A stretch of 64,000 bases of DNA from Pascua guehoae (GCA_001600415.1 BCJX01000016.1:499301-563300), one strand, 5' to 3'; shown: positions 35,406 through 46,727, counted from the first letter of the stretch. Notes: a model not told the origin generated them from the letters alone. Made by a program: numbers and translations.

Positions 35406-35920
35406 ATGCAGCCCACCATGTCCGACAAGCAAATCGCCGCCACCATGGCGGAACTGGCACGCACACCACCCAGCAGCCCCGCGCGCGCGCCCTCGCCGAG
35501 CTCGACGCACACCGCGCCCCCGCCGTACCCCGGCTCCACGACGTGTGAGCACCGCTTGCCCTTGTTTATCAGAATTTATGAACTGACGCGCAGCCCTCGA
35601 CGTCGACGAGAAGACGCGTCAGAACAACCAGGAGATCGAGACGCAGATCGAGAGTAAGTACCGGTAGCTCCACCCTTGCTCCACCGCCCCCGCCCCCACG
35701 TCCACTGACATGACCAGCCGCCTGCATCGTCCCGGACACGGCCGCCCTGGACCCCGTCTGCGCGGAAAAGGGCCACGACACGCGCCCCTCGGCCGGCAAG
35801 ATGGCGTTTATCGTCGCTGCGTGGCCCGGCTCGCTCATCTACCTCCACACGCAGAAGACGGTCAAGTGCCGCCGCTGCAAGGAGCGCGTGGAGCGCAAGG
35901 GGTGCTGTCTGTTCAGCTAG
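35406..35920 (+). CDS. Small PPPY / VCAxxGHDTRP / CRRC protein, copy A, LITAF-like layout
   Basis: Exons 35406-35544, 35594-35653 and 35718-35920 give 133 residues. The introns are 49 and 64 nt, with GTGAGC and GTAAGT donors and CTGAC/TGAC branch sites. Order of parts: a Pro/Ser-rich N-terminus with TAPPPYPG (residues 37-44 approx.), a short polar linker (EKTRQNNQEIETQIE), then PVCAEKGHDTRPS, a hydrophobic stretch MAFIVAAWPGSLIYL, then TVKCRRCKERVERKGCCLFS at the very end. The last four residues CLFS fit a CAAX prenylation box, next to a basic patch. A divergent paralog lies at 39679-42049. The layout PPxY, hydrophobic centre, terminal CxxC resembles LITAF-domain membrane proteins, but the first CxxC knuckle is not evident, so this is only a hypothesis. 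No family is recognised with certainty. Confidence 0.7.
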
Positions 35921-36525
35921 ACGTCTCGAGAATAACGAGGCGCTTGGGATTGTATAATTCGTGACACCTGCCCCCTATCCACCACCACCCCAACCCAGCA
36001 ACGACACCGACACCTAGTACCATCCCTCACCTTCCCCACCCCCCGCGACTCCCATTCGTTACCGAGCCGAATCGCCCAGCCGACTATTGTTTACACCATT
36101 GCACGTAGCATGTTACAAACGCCAATGTATATTGTTTCCTGTCCAGAGATGTGGCAGCAGACGCTCCGGGCTTGTCTGGTCATTGAGGTATGAGTTGTCT
36201 CGTCCATGTGTCGTTTGGACAACGTGCATCTTGCCAGCGTGGTCACAAGAGAGAGTGCGAAGGTAGAGTGCAAAGCGCCCACGACTGATCAGTTTGGAAG
36301 GGCAGAAAGCCTGTGAGACCATGAGACTCGCATGCAACATGCGCACAACAAACAGGAAGTGAGCTGTAATGATGTCTGGTTTACAGATCATCGCGTGCGC
36401 TCCAACGCCGCGGTGCTCGCCACCAGACAAGATTGAAGTAAGGCTCTGGGGCGAAAAGAAACTTGTCGCCACTCACATGCGAGGCACGAGCCTGGTTGGA
36501 GAGGGACAAAAAGAGGCCAAAAAGC

Positions 36526-36612
36526 TGTCCCACACAGGCTTGAACTGTGGACCTTTCGATGTCGAAATTCAATTTTAACAGTCGAATGCTCTACCGACTG
36601 AGCCATAGGACA
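36526..36612 (-). tRNA. tRNA-Asn(GTT) with a 15-nt intron
   Basis: On the minus strand the arms fold cleanly: acceptor TGTCCTA with TGGGACA, D arm GCTC/GAGC around AGTCGGTA, anticodon stem TTCGA/TCGAA, T arm CACAG/CTGTG around TTCAAGC. The loop CTGTTA...A gives anticodon GTT. A 15-nt intron sits after position 37, the canonical place. The length is 87 nt, or 72 after splicing. The first pair is U1-A72 rather than the usual G1-C72. Confidence 0.88.
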
Positions 36613-36866
36613 TCTGATAATTAAAGGCTCCGGATTATTTTGAGCTGTCCCTCAACCCTGTCCATGCACATTGCGGCTGTTGGTGGATCCAAAAATGCCT
36701 CCGCTCTGAATCCAAAGATGCGGCTTTGGTGGGACGCTGCTACGGGCCAGGGTGCCTGAGTCTCTGAATGAATGTTTGCCAGGCACGCCATGTCAATTCA
36801 ATCAAGGGCCCAGAGTCTGGGCTGTCTCAAGACGTCATCGATCATCCCATCACTCGCCGCAAAAGA

Positions 36867-36873
36867 TATATAA
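36867..36873 (+). promoter_or_regulatory. Orphan TATA box
   Basis: TATATAA followed by a C/T-rich, leader-like stretch (36890-36965) of the same style and length as at the expressed-looking small genes here. The first ATG downstream opens only a 5-residue frame. It may drive a non-coding RNA or mark a lost gene. Confidence 0.4.
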
Positions 36874-37738
36874 GCTAGCCGTTGTGTCGACCCTCAAACC
36901 CCTCGCACCTCGCACCCGTCTTAGCGTCCTTGTCCCCATCCCACATCGCCCTCACACCCGTTCGTCATGGATCCTCTGCTCTGATGCCTGCTGATACGAT
37001 AAAGGCAAGAAACACAGTTGAATCGTTCACGCTGCATGACGCCAGCCCAGCATCCAACACCCACTCACATACATCCTGACGCATCACTCAACACTGCTTC
37101 GCGGTCAGCATGCATCAGTGCTTCTAGACTGGCCGACTGGTCACTCTGCGTGCAGCATTCATCCGGGACACACCTGTCGTCTGACCAGCATGGCAACTTA
37201 CAATCTAATCGTCGTGATTCGCTAGCGCCTCACTAGCGCGAAAATCGGTCGAGATGCCGCAACCCAGACCAACTTTGATCCGGATGCGTCGTTCAACATT
37301 TCTTGGCGTCCACACTGTGCCGAGAGACTCTCGACGCACCACACCCGCATGCAGTGTCCATTTCCGAGAGCTCGGGAAATGTGCTCGGCAGGACGGCTAG
37401 CGCAACCTAAACCGGGCCGCTGCGCAGTGCAGCCGTTGTCTCATGCGCCACCGCAACCGGCAAGTGACACTCACAACCACCACACCAGTGCCAAGCGCAT
37501 CTATACTGGTCACTCTGCGTCCTGCATCCACGTTCGGGACATCGTGGTCCCCTCGTGCCAAGATACTGGTCACTAGGCATCCGGCATCCATGTTTGAGAT
37601 ACCCTGGTATCTTCGCACCCACATCGCGCCAAGTGCGTCTAGACTGGCCGTTCCAAGTATATCTTGGGCGTTTGGCAACTAATCCTCCTGGGCCAGCCTC
37701 CCGTCCCCGGCGTCTACGCTGGACTCTCTCCACGAACC

Positions 37739-37930
37739 GTTGTCAAGCACTTTAGCGCGGGTTTCACTTTCCTCACCTGATGGTTCTGGTGCGTCGGGCA
37801 CTGCCTCTCGTGGGCCGACGCTGGTTCACTGTGCCAACAGCGTCCATGTTCAGGATACCTACCGTGGCGCACAAGGTTGTCAAGCACTTTAGCGCGAGTC
37901 TCACTTTTCTCAGCTGATGGATCCGGCACG
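37739..37930. repeat. Direct repeat, two 55-bp copies 137 bp apart
   Basis: Copy 1 is 37739-37793 and copy 2 is 37876-37930. Both start GTTGTCAAGCACTTTAGCGC and continue through a TCACTTT-CTCA-CTGATGG-TC-GG pattern with few substitutions. The intervening DNA also shares GGCGTCTACGCTGG / GACGCTGG-like pieces with upstream sequence. They lie 340-530 bp upstream of the gene at 38269, so a regulatory role is possible but unproven. Confidence 0.75.
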
Positions 37931-38121
37931 CAGGACAGCCGTATCTATTGTGTCGACGCTAGCACACCGTCTGCGGCCGGCAGGTACCCTACGTCCTTGG
38001 GCCAAGATTGCACCGCATGCGACCGTACTGGTCTTCCGCGAGCTGCGTCCACGGTTGGGATGCCCGGGTGTCTGCCCTGCCCCCATGCCAGCTCACTCGC
38101 CACCCCCTCCCCCCCTCTGTC

Positions 38122-38129
38122 TATATAAA
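38122..38129 (+). promoter_or_regulatory. TATA box of the gene at 38269
   Basis: TATATAAA, 147 bp upstream of the ATG, followed by a C/A-rich leader ending AACCAAAATG. Confidence 0.65.
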
Positions 38130-38268
38130 CCCCCTCTCGAGCCCGTGCAACTCTTCATTCAACAATCTCTCACTCGACCCGTACCCACAACCGTCTACCC
38201 TCAACTTCGGCACGACCGTTCACGCACGTACACCGTCGACTTTTTAACCCACACCACACCAAACCAAA

Positions 38269-38893
38269 ATGACCAACTTCCACCACACCTACACCAACAC
38301 CGAGCGCTACCCCCTCGAGCCATACTTTGCGGTCGACATCGAGCACCTCTCGCGCATCGACAACAACCGTCTCGTGCAGGTCCCGGACGCGCTCGCCATC
38401 CGCCAGGCCGACGACCGTGTCTTCGCTGTCGTCGAGTGCCATGGCCTGAGGCGCTACTACGCCATCACGATGTACGATGCACGCCGGCACGCGATCCACT
38501 ACTGCCGTTATGCGATGAAAGTCTTGAAGTACGGCGACGACGAGCTGGAGAAGGAGGACATTCGGGAGATCCAAGTGTTTGCCGACCACCTCCAGAAGCT
38601 CGCCAGCAGTGAGTCTTGTTTCCCCTTCTGCTTCCGTCCCCACCCCCACGCCCCTGTCCACTTTGGCTGACTCTCCAGTCGAGGCGGGAAAGCACCGCAA
38701 GTGCAAGCCCAAGGCGAAGGGCGCGCTCACCGACACCGAGAAGCGCCACATCAAGCACACGCAGCGCCAGACCAGTGCCATTGGCGGCAGCTGTGCCGAC
38801 CAGTTTTTCGCCAAGCTCCGCGGCGGCCGTAAGCTCCCACCACTGCGCCGCATGCCAACCGGTCGTATCACCCTCGCCGACCTCCAACACTGA
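38269..38893 (+). CDS. Hypothetical 184-residue protein with basic C-terminus
   Basis: Two exons, 38269-38608 and 38679-38893, joined in phase 1 over a 70-nt intron (GTGAGT donor, GCTGACTCTCCAG 3' end). The start has a good context (CAAAATG) and a TATA box 147 bp upstream, and codon use is strongly C/G-ending, so this is very likely a real expressed gene. The N-terminal half reads as a compact alpha/beta fold (YFAVDIEHLSRI, VFAVVECHGLRRYYAITMYD). The C-terminal half is Lys/Arg-rich (HRKCKPKAKG, KRHIKHTQRQ) and ends RITLADLQH. I recognise no family, see no signal peptide or membrane segment, and find no similarity to the paralog pair on either side. Confidence 0.7.
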
Positions 38894-39536
38894 GGAGCCA
38901 GCGGAGCTTGTCGTTAGATTTGTCGTGTTAGATTGTATCCCATTAGACTATGTCATCATCTTGTCTTTGCTGTTGCCTTTCACTCGAGCATGGGTCGATC
39001 TCACACTCAACGTTGCATTGCCATTCATTGCATGGTCATTCAGCTCGGGAGTACCAAAGCCTCTACAGAAGAGACAACGCCGTGGTCCACGCTGCCGCCC
39101 GGCATCAGGCTGACCATTCTGAGGGGCTGTGGTAAAGTGAGGCAGACAAGCTTGAGTCCGTCTTCCCGTTTCGTCCACGACACTTTGGCCGCACCATGGC
39201 GACCCATTGCGACCTTGACAGTCAGATTGCAGGATGCCCTTCAGTGTGCCATGCAACTTCTGCTGCACTTGGATGCGTGAGCCTCGAGTCTCAGAGACGA
39301 TACCAGGAGCGGCACAGAGTTGCCACTTGACATTCTCGTGGAGTGTGGTGGTTGTGGCCCAAGGCGGAGTTGGGTTCGACTCTCCGTCCCACCACCCCAG
39401 ACGGTGAGCAATCTCCGCAGATCTTGGCGTCGTCGGTTCCGCTCGCTACACCCACCAACTACTAGTACTACCACACTTTGAAGATGGCGACGTCTGACAT
39501 GCTGGTGGAGCTAGACATGGACAAGGTGGGGGTGCA
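38894..39536. other. Intergenic, nothing recognised
   Basis: It holds the 3' end of the 38269 gene and the upstream region of the 39679 gene. A tRNA B-box-like GGGTTCGACTC at 39368 was examined and rejected as a tRNA. Confidence 0.5.
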
Positions 39537-39541
39537 TATAA
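39537..39541 (+). promoter_or_regulatory. TATA-like element of the gene at 39679
   Basis: CATATAAC, 142 bp upstream of the ATG, the same spacing as at 38122 and 5868. It is a weaker match than the other two. Confidence 0.45.
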
Positions 39542-39678
39542 CTGACGTCGTACGTACACAGCCTCGCTCCAGCATACCAATCGTGCTCGACATCGAGAAC
39601 ACTTACAGTACACTTGTACTTCTCACCACCTCACACGCCACTTGCCACTAACCACCTCCACCCGACGCTCCTGCCACC

Positions 39679-42049
39679 ATGTCGACGTCCCAAGCCCGCC
39701 GTGGCACCAGCACCGCCACGCCGAGTGTCGCCCCGCCGCCGTACGAGGCTGCGTGGGGCTCGCGTGGCCCCCAGGACGGTACGTGCCGCGTGTTGCCACG
39801 TGGGTGGTGTGGTGTGCATCTGTGTTGGCGGAGAGGGCCGCAAAGTGTCAAGATGGGTGGTATTGCCAGCGGCGGTCCTCTCCGCTCGCTGTATCGCTCC
39901 GCTGTGGCGCAGACGGATGGTGGGCAGTGCTCGTCATGTCTCACACCGAGCCTGGGCCGCAGACGCGGCATGTGGGCATTGTCATGTGCACGCCTGGTGG
40001 TCGCTTTGCTGGTGGCGCCTCAGGGGGCGGGGTTCTTCGTGGTGGCTTGACACGGGGCAAGATCTGTCCACTGGCCATTTGGGTGTGTGGATGATTCTTC
40101 CAATCTTGATTCTTCATTCTCTGCAGAACTCGCCGCCCAGCGCCACGTTCCCACACCGTTTTGGTTCCTGCAGAACTCCTATCCTCCTATGCTCCTGCAG
40201 GCGTGGCATGCTACCTGTGCGCCGTGCGCCACATGTCGAGCGCCACATGCCCCGTGCGCCACTCGGAACACTTGGAGCTGCAGGTTTGCAGGTTTGTAAA
40301 TGGACCCAAGAGTCCAGTGTCTTCTTGCGCTACGTCACCGAATATCCACGGCGTCAACATGTCACAGGCATGCGACGGCTGACACGTTGCAGCGCCCGCA
40401 GCGTTCGCGCGCGACAAGGCGCGCATTGCGGCGCAGATGGCCGCTCTGGAAGAGGAGGAGGCGCGTCTGCGCGAGCTGTATGGGATGGAACATGCGCTCG
40501 CGGAAGCGAGGCTGGGTACTGCCGCTCAGACAAACGTGGGCGGGGCCAAAACAAACAAGCCAACCAAGGCCAAGAACAGACGCCGAGCCACCGACGTAAC
40601 CACCGACAGGCTCAGTCCGGCCCCGCCTCCGCCTCCGCCCCCGGCGGGACGCGCCCACGACGTCCTCGGCGTGCGGACGAACCAGTACGGTGCGTATCTC
40701 CGAAAGCATAATTGCGCGGTTGAACCTTTGAACCATTTGTAGTGGAGAATTGCAGCCATTTGTAGTAGAGTCGGGCACACCTGATGTGCAGAATTTGTAG
40801 ACCGCTCGGGTCGGCGTCGGCGGTGGCTCGAGGGTCCAGTCTACCCACCCCGAGACGTCGTCGGCGCCGCTCGCCACCTCGTTTCACATTATCCCTCGCC
40901 AGGTAGTTTTTCTACCCCGCGCCGAAGCCCTGAACACTCCGGCCGCCGAGTCTGTAATTCTGCAGATCACCCCTCGTCCTCATCCTTGATCCCATCCCTC
41001 ATCGCTCATCCCCCCCCCCCCCCCAAACCACCCCAGCTCATTCCTGTGGCTTGCTGACAGAAAAGGCAACGCGGTCTGTGCGCGATACGGCCACGACACG
41101 CGGCCGCCGGTCGCGCATTGCGTCCTCGCCTTCTTGTTCCCCCTGACCATGCTGTGGTGAGTGAACAGTCGGTGTGACGAGTAGTGAGAATGAGATTGAG
41201 ATTGGGTTTTTGCTCAAATTACCGATGTGCCAGAAGCGAGACGACTCGGGAAGTGAGACGGCAGTGTGATGTGGCGGACTCAAAGTCTCCGATCACCGCC
41301 AACATTGCTTGACCGAGACCGGCTCCGCAGTGAATGGACACCGGACCTGCGGATGGGTCATGTGCTATGCTCGGCGTGTCTTGGAGGATCTGGCACACGT
41401 GCCTTTGTGTTTGGCTTCGGGGGCGTCTTTGGGTTCGCCATCCGCGCAGCCGTGCTAGCCATGCCTGTGCGGCTGTGCAACATGCCGCCGTGTCTCAATA
41501 TCCGTGTCGGCAGCGTGTCATGTGACCCCCTGCGTACATGTACCTACGTCAACCATCTGTGCACCGTGGTAATGTACCGCCGTACGTACGCGTACGTACC
41601 GTGGACAACACGCCACACGTCCGAGACACAACCACGCAGGCCTGATCACCTGCCACATGTGTCATGACTGCGATGGTGCCGTCCAGACAAGCCCGACAAG
41701 CCACTTTGCCACCTTGCCACTGATGCACTCGTCCGCCGATCCGAGTGTGGCAGGTGGTCGCACGTGTCCTCACACCAACACCCAGCCCGCGCTTTCGCTG
41801 ACACACAGGACGATGAACCAGCACCGCGTCCGATGCCGGCGCTGTGGGGCGGGCACGCCGCGCTGCGGCGGCCATGGACACGCACACCATGGTCTCAGCT
41901 CGCGCGGGTGCGGACATGGCGTTCAGACGCAGCCGGTGCAGTGGGGTTCCGGTCGGGGCTGGGCCCAGGACCAGTGGCAGAACCAGAACCAGAGCCAGAA
42001 CCAGTGGGACGCGCCGAACCGCGCAAAGGGATGTCGTCGCCGCTGGTAA
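39679..42049 (+). CDS. PPPY / VCAxxGHDTRP / CRRC protein, copy B, paralog of the 35406 gene
   Basis: The proposed exons are 39679-39778, 40393-40689, 41066-41156 and 41809-42049, giving 242 residues with phase kept at every junction. The model was built by matching copy A: APPPYEAAWG at the N-terminus corresponds to APPPYPG. AVCARYGHDTRPP corresponds to PVCAEKGHDTRPS. FPLTMLWTMNQHRVRCRRC aligns with the hydrophobic stretch and VKCRRC of copy A, offset by one residue. Exon 2 adds a coiled-coil-like insert (ARDKARIAAQMAALEEEEARL) plus a Pro-rich linker absent from copy A. The C-terminus is extended with Gly/His and Gln/Asn runs and ends CRRRW, so the CAAX-like end is lost. Introns are 614, 376 and 652 nt. 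The exon 2/3 splice is ambiguous (donor 40690 with acceptor after AAAAG at 41065, or donor 40685 with acceptor at 41060). Function unknown. Confidence 0.6.
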
Positions 42050-45000
42050 CTGAGAGTGTGGGTATTCCTTCATGTCCTATCGCTCCGTAGTGTGGTTGTT
42101 GATAGTTGAGAGATGGTGGCGCTGTTCGTAAATTGTCAAGTAGTTTCAAGGCCAGTTCGCCACACTCGAGGATGAGCCACATCTGCAGAAATGGAGTACT
42201 GTGGCCATGGCCATGTGACCACCGGTCCGTCGCCGCCTCGGTGACGGCTCCTGCAGTCCGGCTTCGGATCGCAGTACAGTAGGACAAGCTTTCGTGATCA
42301 CATGTCCCGCGCGTACCCTCACCGCGGCCAACCTTCTTCTTTTATTGTGTCTGTACTTAGACTTAGGCATATGGCTGTGTAGTCAAACTAATTGAAGGAC
42401 TTGGACCCTCACGACTGTCTGTGCCCATGACCCCCATAACAGAGTTTGCCACAACAAGACTGCCACTCAGCGTCGATGGTCGAGTGAGGGCACGTCGTCA
42501 ACATGTCCGTACCCTCTCTTAGACTCGTTCGACGCGCGTTTGCATCTTGCAGCTCGTAGTCAAGCCCAGGCAACATCCCTGAACATGCACCAATGGGGCA
42601 TACATGAGGGGCATTGTGAACAATGGTCTTGTTGTCGGTGGGGTCATCTCGATTGCCTGTGCACACGTGGATCGCCAAGAAAACCCCACCGCGGCGCAAA
42701 GATACCTCGGCGGTATCGTCAGTCCGCTCGTCTTGCACGTCGCCTTTGATCGCCGCGGCCGTGCAACGCCATGGACTCGACATGGTTGTCACTGGAGAAT
42801 GCAACTACTGTAGAAGCCACCAAGAACTCTTTGGGATGGAACGGTTTAACCGGGGCCTGTGCATGGCGGACCGGAGTCCGGCCAGGCACGATGCACGCGA
42901 CTTTCCGTCCGTCTCTGCCGCACGTCCTTTCAGAAGTCGACTCTTGTACCAAGACGGCACGGCACAAACATTGTGGGATCGGGACGCGCGACCTCGTGCA
43001 CAAGCGTGTCGTGTGCGGCCGGTGGGTCTGAGCACCTGACCGGCCCACGCGCCCATTAGGGGTCTATGGCTTGGACGCGTCGCGATTACCGCCGGCAAAG
43101 TACAAATTAAGGCGATCCATGTGCCGAAGGGCCTACGAAGCTACCAAGCTAGGGGAAATAATGTGTATAGATTGTACAGATTCGGGCAATAGGGCGCTAC
43201 GAATCGTGCAGATTGAAAACAAAACATGATGTGCTCTCCGATACCATTCGTCTTTTTTTCTTTCCTGCCGCAGTACCCTGATCCTTTTGTCTTGTGCACC
43301 GATGCAACGAGGGGGCCTGATAGCTCATGTCTTGTGTCTGTCACCCCCGTTTGTGTCGCCGTTGCCACATGCCTTGGACGTCCTGGAGGCCTGGCTGCCT
43401 TGCTGCATTGGGACGCCACGAGAGCAACCAGAGGCCAACTGATTGCGACATTGGTCGTTTACCCGGCGGCAGTGGACTGAATAGTTTTGAGGACGACCAA
43501 TTACAGACCCCACTCCGCAATATTTTTGTGGGGGCACTAGGAAAAACACCCATGGCCGATCTATGGAGACCCGAAGGCCCCCTCTTTGGCGTATTTGGAC
43601 CCCAGCTTTGGGTTTGGTTTGGGAATTAGACCGCTTGGGTCGGTTGGAGCGGGTCTAGGGCAGGGGGCAGCTTTGCGAGGCCAGGCATGCGCCACGGGAT
43701 GGAGAGCATGCATTGGTAGTGGCGGCGACGAACCGGCGGCGAACCCATGTTTTAGCCATGCCTCCAGTTTCGCGGTTCCCCCAATCCCCCCTCGTCCCCC
43801 CTGGCTCTTACCTGATCTGGTGGCCAGGCACACACTCAGGTGCACCATTCTCAGGTGCATTATGAACTTGACCTTTTGGCGTGGGAACTTTTTTGTGGAA
43901 TATTTTCTCGGGTGGCTAGGAGACTCGACCAATCGTCCGCATTCGTTGGATCAAGGTCGCCGATGGCCACCAGTAGCGGTGCTCCGAAGGCAGCTGGAGC
44001 TATTGCGGACTGCTTGGCAGTGGCGTCTTGGAGGCGTTCCCGCATCGGAGGCGGCTGTATTGATATCTCGATCTCGCCGCCTCCAGAGACACTAAGGCAC
44101 AATGCGTGCCGAAGGGGGTTCACCGAAACTGCCGAGGTTGTTTAGACCGTGCGATCCACGACATGTCCAGCTTGCAGCGCGGCTTGCAGCGGCATGCACG
44201 CGTCGGTCGTCACGCTGCATGCGGCAGTTGGCACGCCCCAAGTCTATTGACAAGCATGCCGCAGCCCCAAGTCGTAAGCCTCAGCCACGTCCAATCGCCG
44301 CTACTGCTGATGGCTAAGCGCTCCCCCTTGTGCACGTGAAGCATCATCTCCCTTGGGCAATGGCGATGCTCGACAGCGAGCGCGGGCTTGATGGATGGCC
44401 TGCCTGGCCTATGGGATTGATTTTCTCGCTGCTGGGTCTGATGCGCACCAGGCCCTCCCCCGCGGGGAACCCAACGTAATCCTCGTTGCCGCAAGTGGAA
44501 AGGACAAAGTTGAGGCAGATCATGCCAAGAGGCGTACGAGGACAGGTGGACGATGGGCCAGCGGCGTATCTAGAGGGATGCCGCAGTGTAGCCATGTACA
44601 GTAGATGGCCAATGGGTGTGACGATTCATGGTTCAACTGCCGCAACATGTCCCTGAATGGGTGGGAGGGGGATCGGGGAACGGAATGAAGGCTGCCGCCC
44701 CTGCGCGCCCTCTCTGGTAACCTGCATTGTATGGACGGCTGCCGGGCTGGCCATGCAAGCATTATTATTGGCGTTTGGAAACACACACATCCCTCGGTTT
44801 CTCAATGCCAAGGCAGAAGGCCCAAGGGTGCATGCCAGCCTCCAGTCATTAGCAATGTGTCAGGACGAAAAAACTTTATCGTGGCGTTCATGCCAGCGCC
44901 ACGGTTGCACCCAGGACGCGGTTGCACGGCCTCTGCCAGCCTGCCAGCCTGCAGATATGCAGGGGTGGGGGGATCGACGTAGGCCATGTGGCATGTACGC

Positions 45001-46397
45001 CGCTGACCCAACTGTCGGGGAGACACAATGAGGCTTGTCGTTAGTCTTTAGAGTGGCTGCACCAGACACATATTCCCATTGGGTTGTCTCACCGACTTGA
45101 ACACAATTCAAGCACCCCCTTCGTCGGTGTTTGCGACAGGTATTTACGGCCCCAGGCGTCGTATAATGGTCGTACGAGCTAGGAACAACAACTGCGCACA
45201 GCTTGTACCGTCTGTGCATGATGTAAAGTTTCGTCTTGAGAGAAAAAATTAAAAAGACCGACTGAATCAGGACCTCGGGGGTGTGTGCGCGAGGGAGAAG
45301 AGTGTTCACGGATTTAGGTGTATCAGGGGACGTGTTCATGACCTTATTCCCCTAGTGTGCTCGAGGACGTCGTCATTAGGTGTATCGCCACTGTGCACAG
45401 CTGTGAGAGGTCTCGGCCCAGGTGTCGGTGATACGCTGTTGGTTCTTTTGTCCTATGGTCTAATTTGGAAAAAGACGCGTGCTGGCGTGCCGTCATCCCG
45501 CACTCTCCAATGGGCACAACCACCCAGGGATGAACACGTAAAGTGGGGACCTCGGTCGTTCCTAGAGGCAAGCAGGCAGGCGCACAAAAAACCTGTCCAG
45601 GGAAAATTCGGGTCGACCGTGTTGGCCGTTCCTCTTTTGTGTCCCCAAAATGTTCAAACGGGTGGCGTCGTGTGTGCGGCAACGGCCCAACCAAGTTGCT
45701 CTCCCCAAGTGTCTTCATGGGGAGTGGGGGATCGCTGATCGCTTGGCTGGCAAAAGTCCTGACGGTCGGACTGGCCTCGCCATTCTACGGCGTTGTCGTA
45801 TCATAAACCCTGCCCCCCCTCTGCAGCACCCCCGAGGTCCCCCCGTCCCCCGCGCCGCCGGACGCCACAGTTCAGGAAAAAAAAATCTAAACGCCAGTGT
45901 CAGGTTTGGTTGTGTGGATGAGCAGATGTCCAGGACACGAGGGCTGCATGCTGCAGTAGCGCAATAGCACGACACGCAGCCAGGCTAGAGCATAGAGCCC
46001 AGCCGCGACAAGGCTTGGCTCCCAGGAAAAGCAAGCCAGTGCGGGCGTGCGCGCCGCTCACCCGCAAAGCAATGTCCGCTCGTGATGTGACTGCCTGCCA
46101 TGCCACCCACGGACAGACTGGCCACACACCCTCCCACCCACCACCCACACCCACACCACACCCACATCCTCATCCACCATCGCTCTCCTCTCTCTCGTCA
46201 CCTGCCGCCGCAGGCTCCTTGTCTACACATTTCACCTCCTCTTCTTGCACAACTCGTGGCGGTCTGTTTGCCCTGTGTACACTACCTCGCTCCGACACAC
46301 ACCCCAACAAGCCTCGCATCCCATCGCACCACGTTGAAAACAGCGACAGACCGGAAGCGGCAAGATAACGACGACACGCCGAAACCCCCCCCCCCCC
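42050..46397. other. 4.3 kb of intergenic DNA, nothing recognised
   Basis: Many short frames occur on both strands, but none has consistent C/G-ending codons, a recognisable motif or a spliceable partner. GC content is lower and poly-A/T patches occur (43250, 45240, 45885). I find no tRNA, terminal repeats or transposase motif. It may be decayed mobile-element or gene DNA, but nothing visible proves it. 46130-46200 is C/A-rich leader-like sequence of the downstream gene. Confidence 0.45.
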
Positions 46398-46727
46398 NNN
46401 NNNNNNNNNNNNNNNNNNNNNNNNNNNNNNNNNNNNNNNNNNNNNNNNNNNNNNNNNNNNNNNNNNNNNNNNNNNNNNNNNNNNNNNNNNNNNNNNNNNN
46501 NNNNNNNNNNNNNNNNNNNNNNNNNNNNNNNNNNNNNNNNNNNNNNNNNNNNNNNNNNNNNNNNNNNNNNNNNNNNNNNNNNNNNNNNNNNNNNNNNNNN
46601 NNNNNNNNNNNNNNNNNNNNNNNNNNNNNNNNNNNNNNNNNNNNNNNNNNNNNNNNNNNNNNNNNNNNNNNNNNNNNNNNNNNNNNNNNNNNNNNNNNNN
46701 NNNNNNNNNNNNNNNNNNNNNNNNNNN
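46398..46727. other. Assembly gap (330 N)
   Basis: A run of N directly after a 13-nt poly-C (46385-46397), with C/T-rich sequence on the far side, so a homopolymer or polypyrimidine tract probably broke the assembly. It lies in the 5' leader of the next gene. Confidence 0.99.

Larger units (their letters stand above)
36613..38121. other. Repeat-rich intergenic DNA with an orphan TATA box
   Basis: No protein gene is supported. 37130-37660 carries decayed repeats built from CTGGTCACTCTGCGT and GCATCCATGTTxGGGAxA-like pieces, spaced irregularly about 55-60 bp. A cleaner direct repeat lies at 37739-37930. A TATA box at 36867 is followed by a C-rich leader but only a 6-codon ORF (ATG at 36967). 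Confidence 0.5.

Noticed and set aside
37130..37660. A CRISPR-like array
   Set aside because: The repeats are decayed, unevenly spaced and in a eukaryotic nuclear context without cas genes.
39340..39412. A possible tRNA around GGGTTCGACTC on the plus strand
   Set aside because: The T stem pairs poorly (TTGGG with CTCCG), the nearest A-box-like sequence is only about 14 nt upstream, and no acceptor stem forms.
42050..46397. A transposon in the empty 4.3 kb
   Set aside because: I found no terminal repeats, target-site duplication, transposase or reverse-transcriptase motif.
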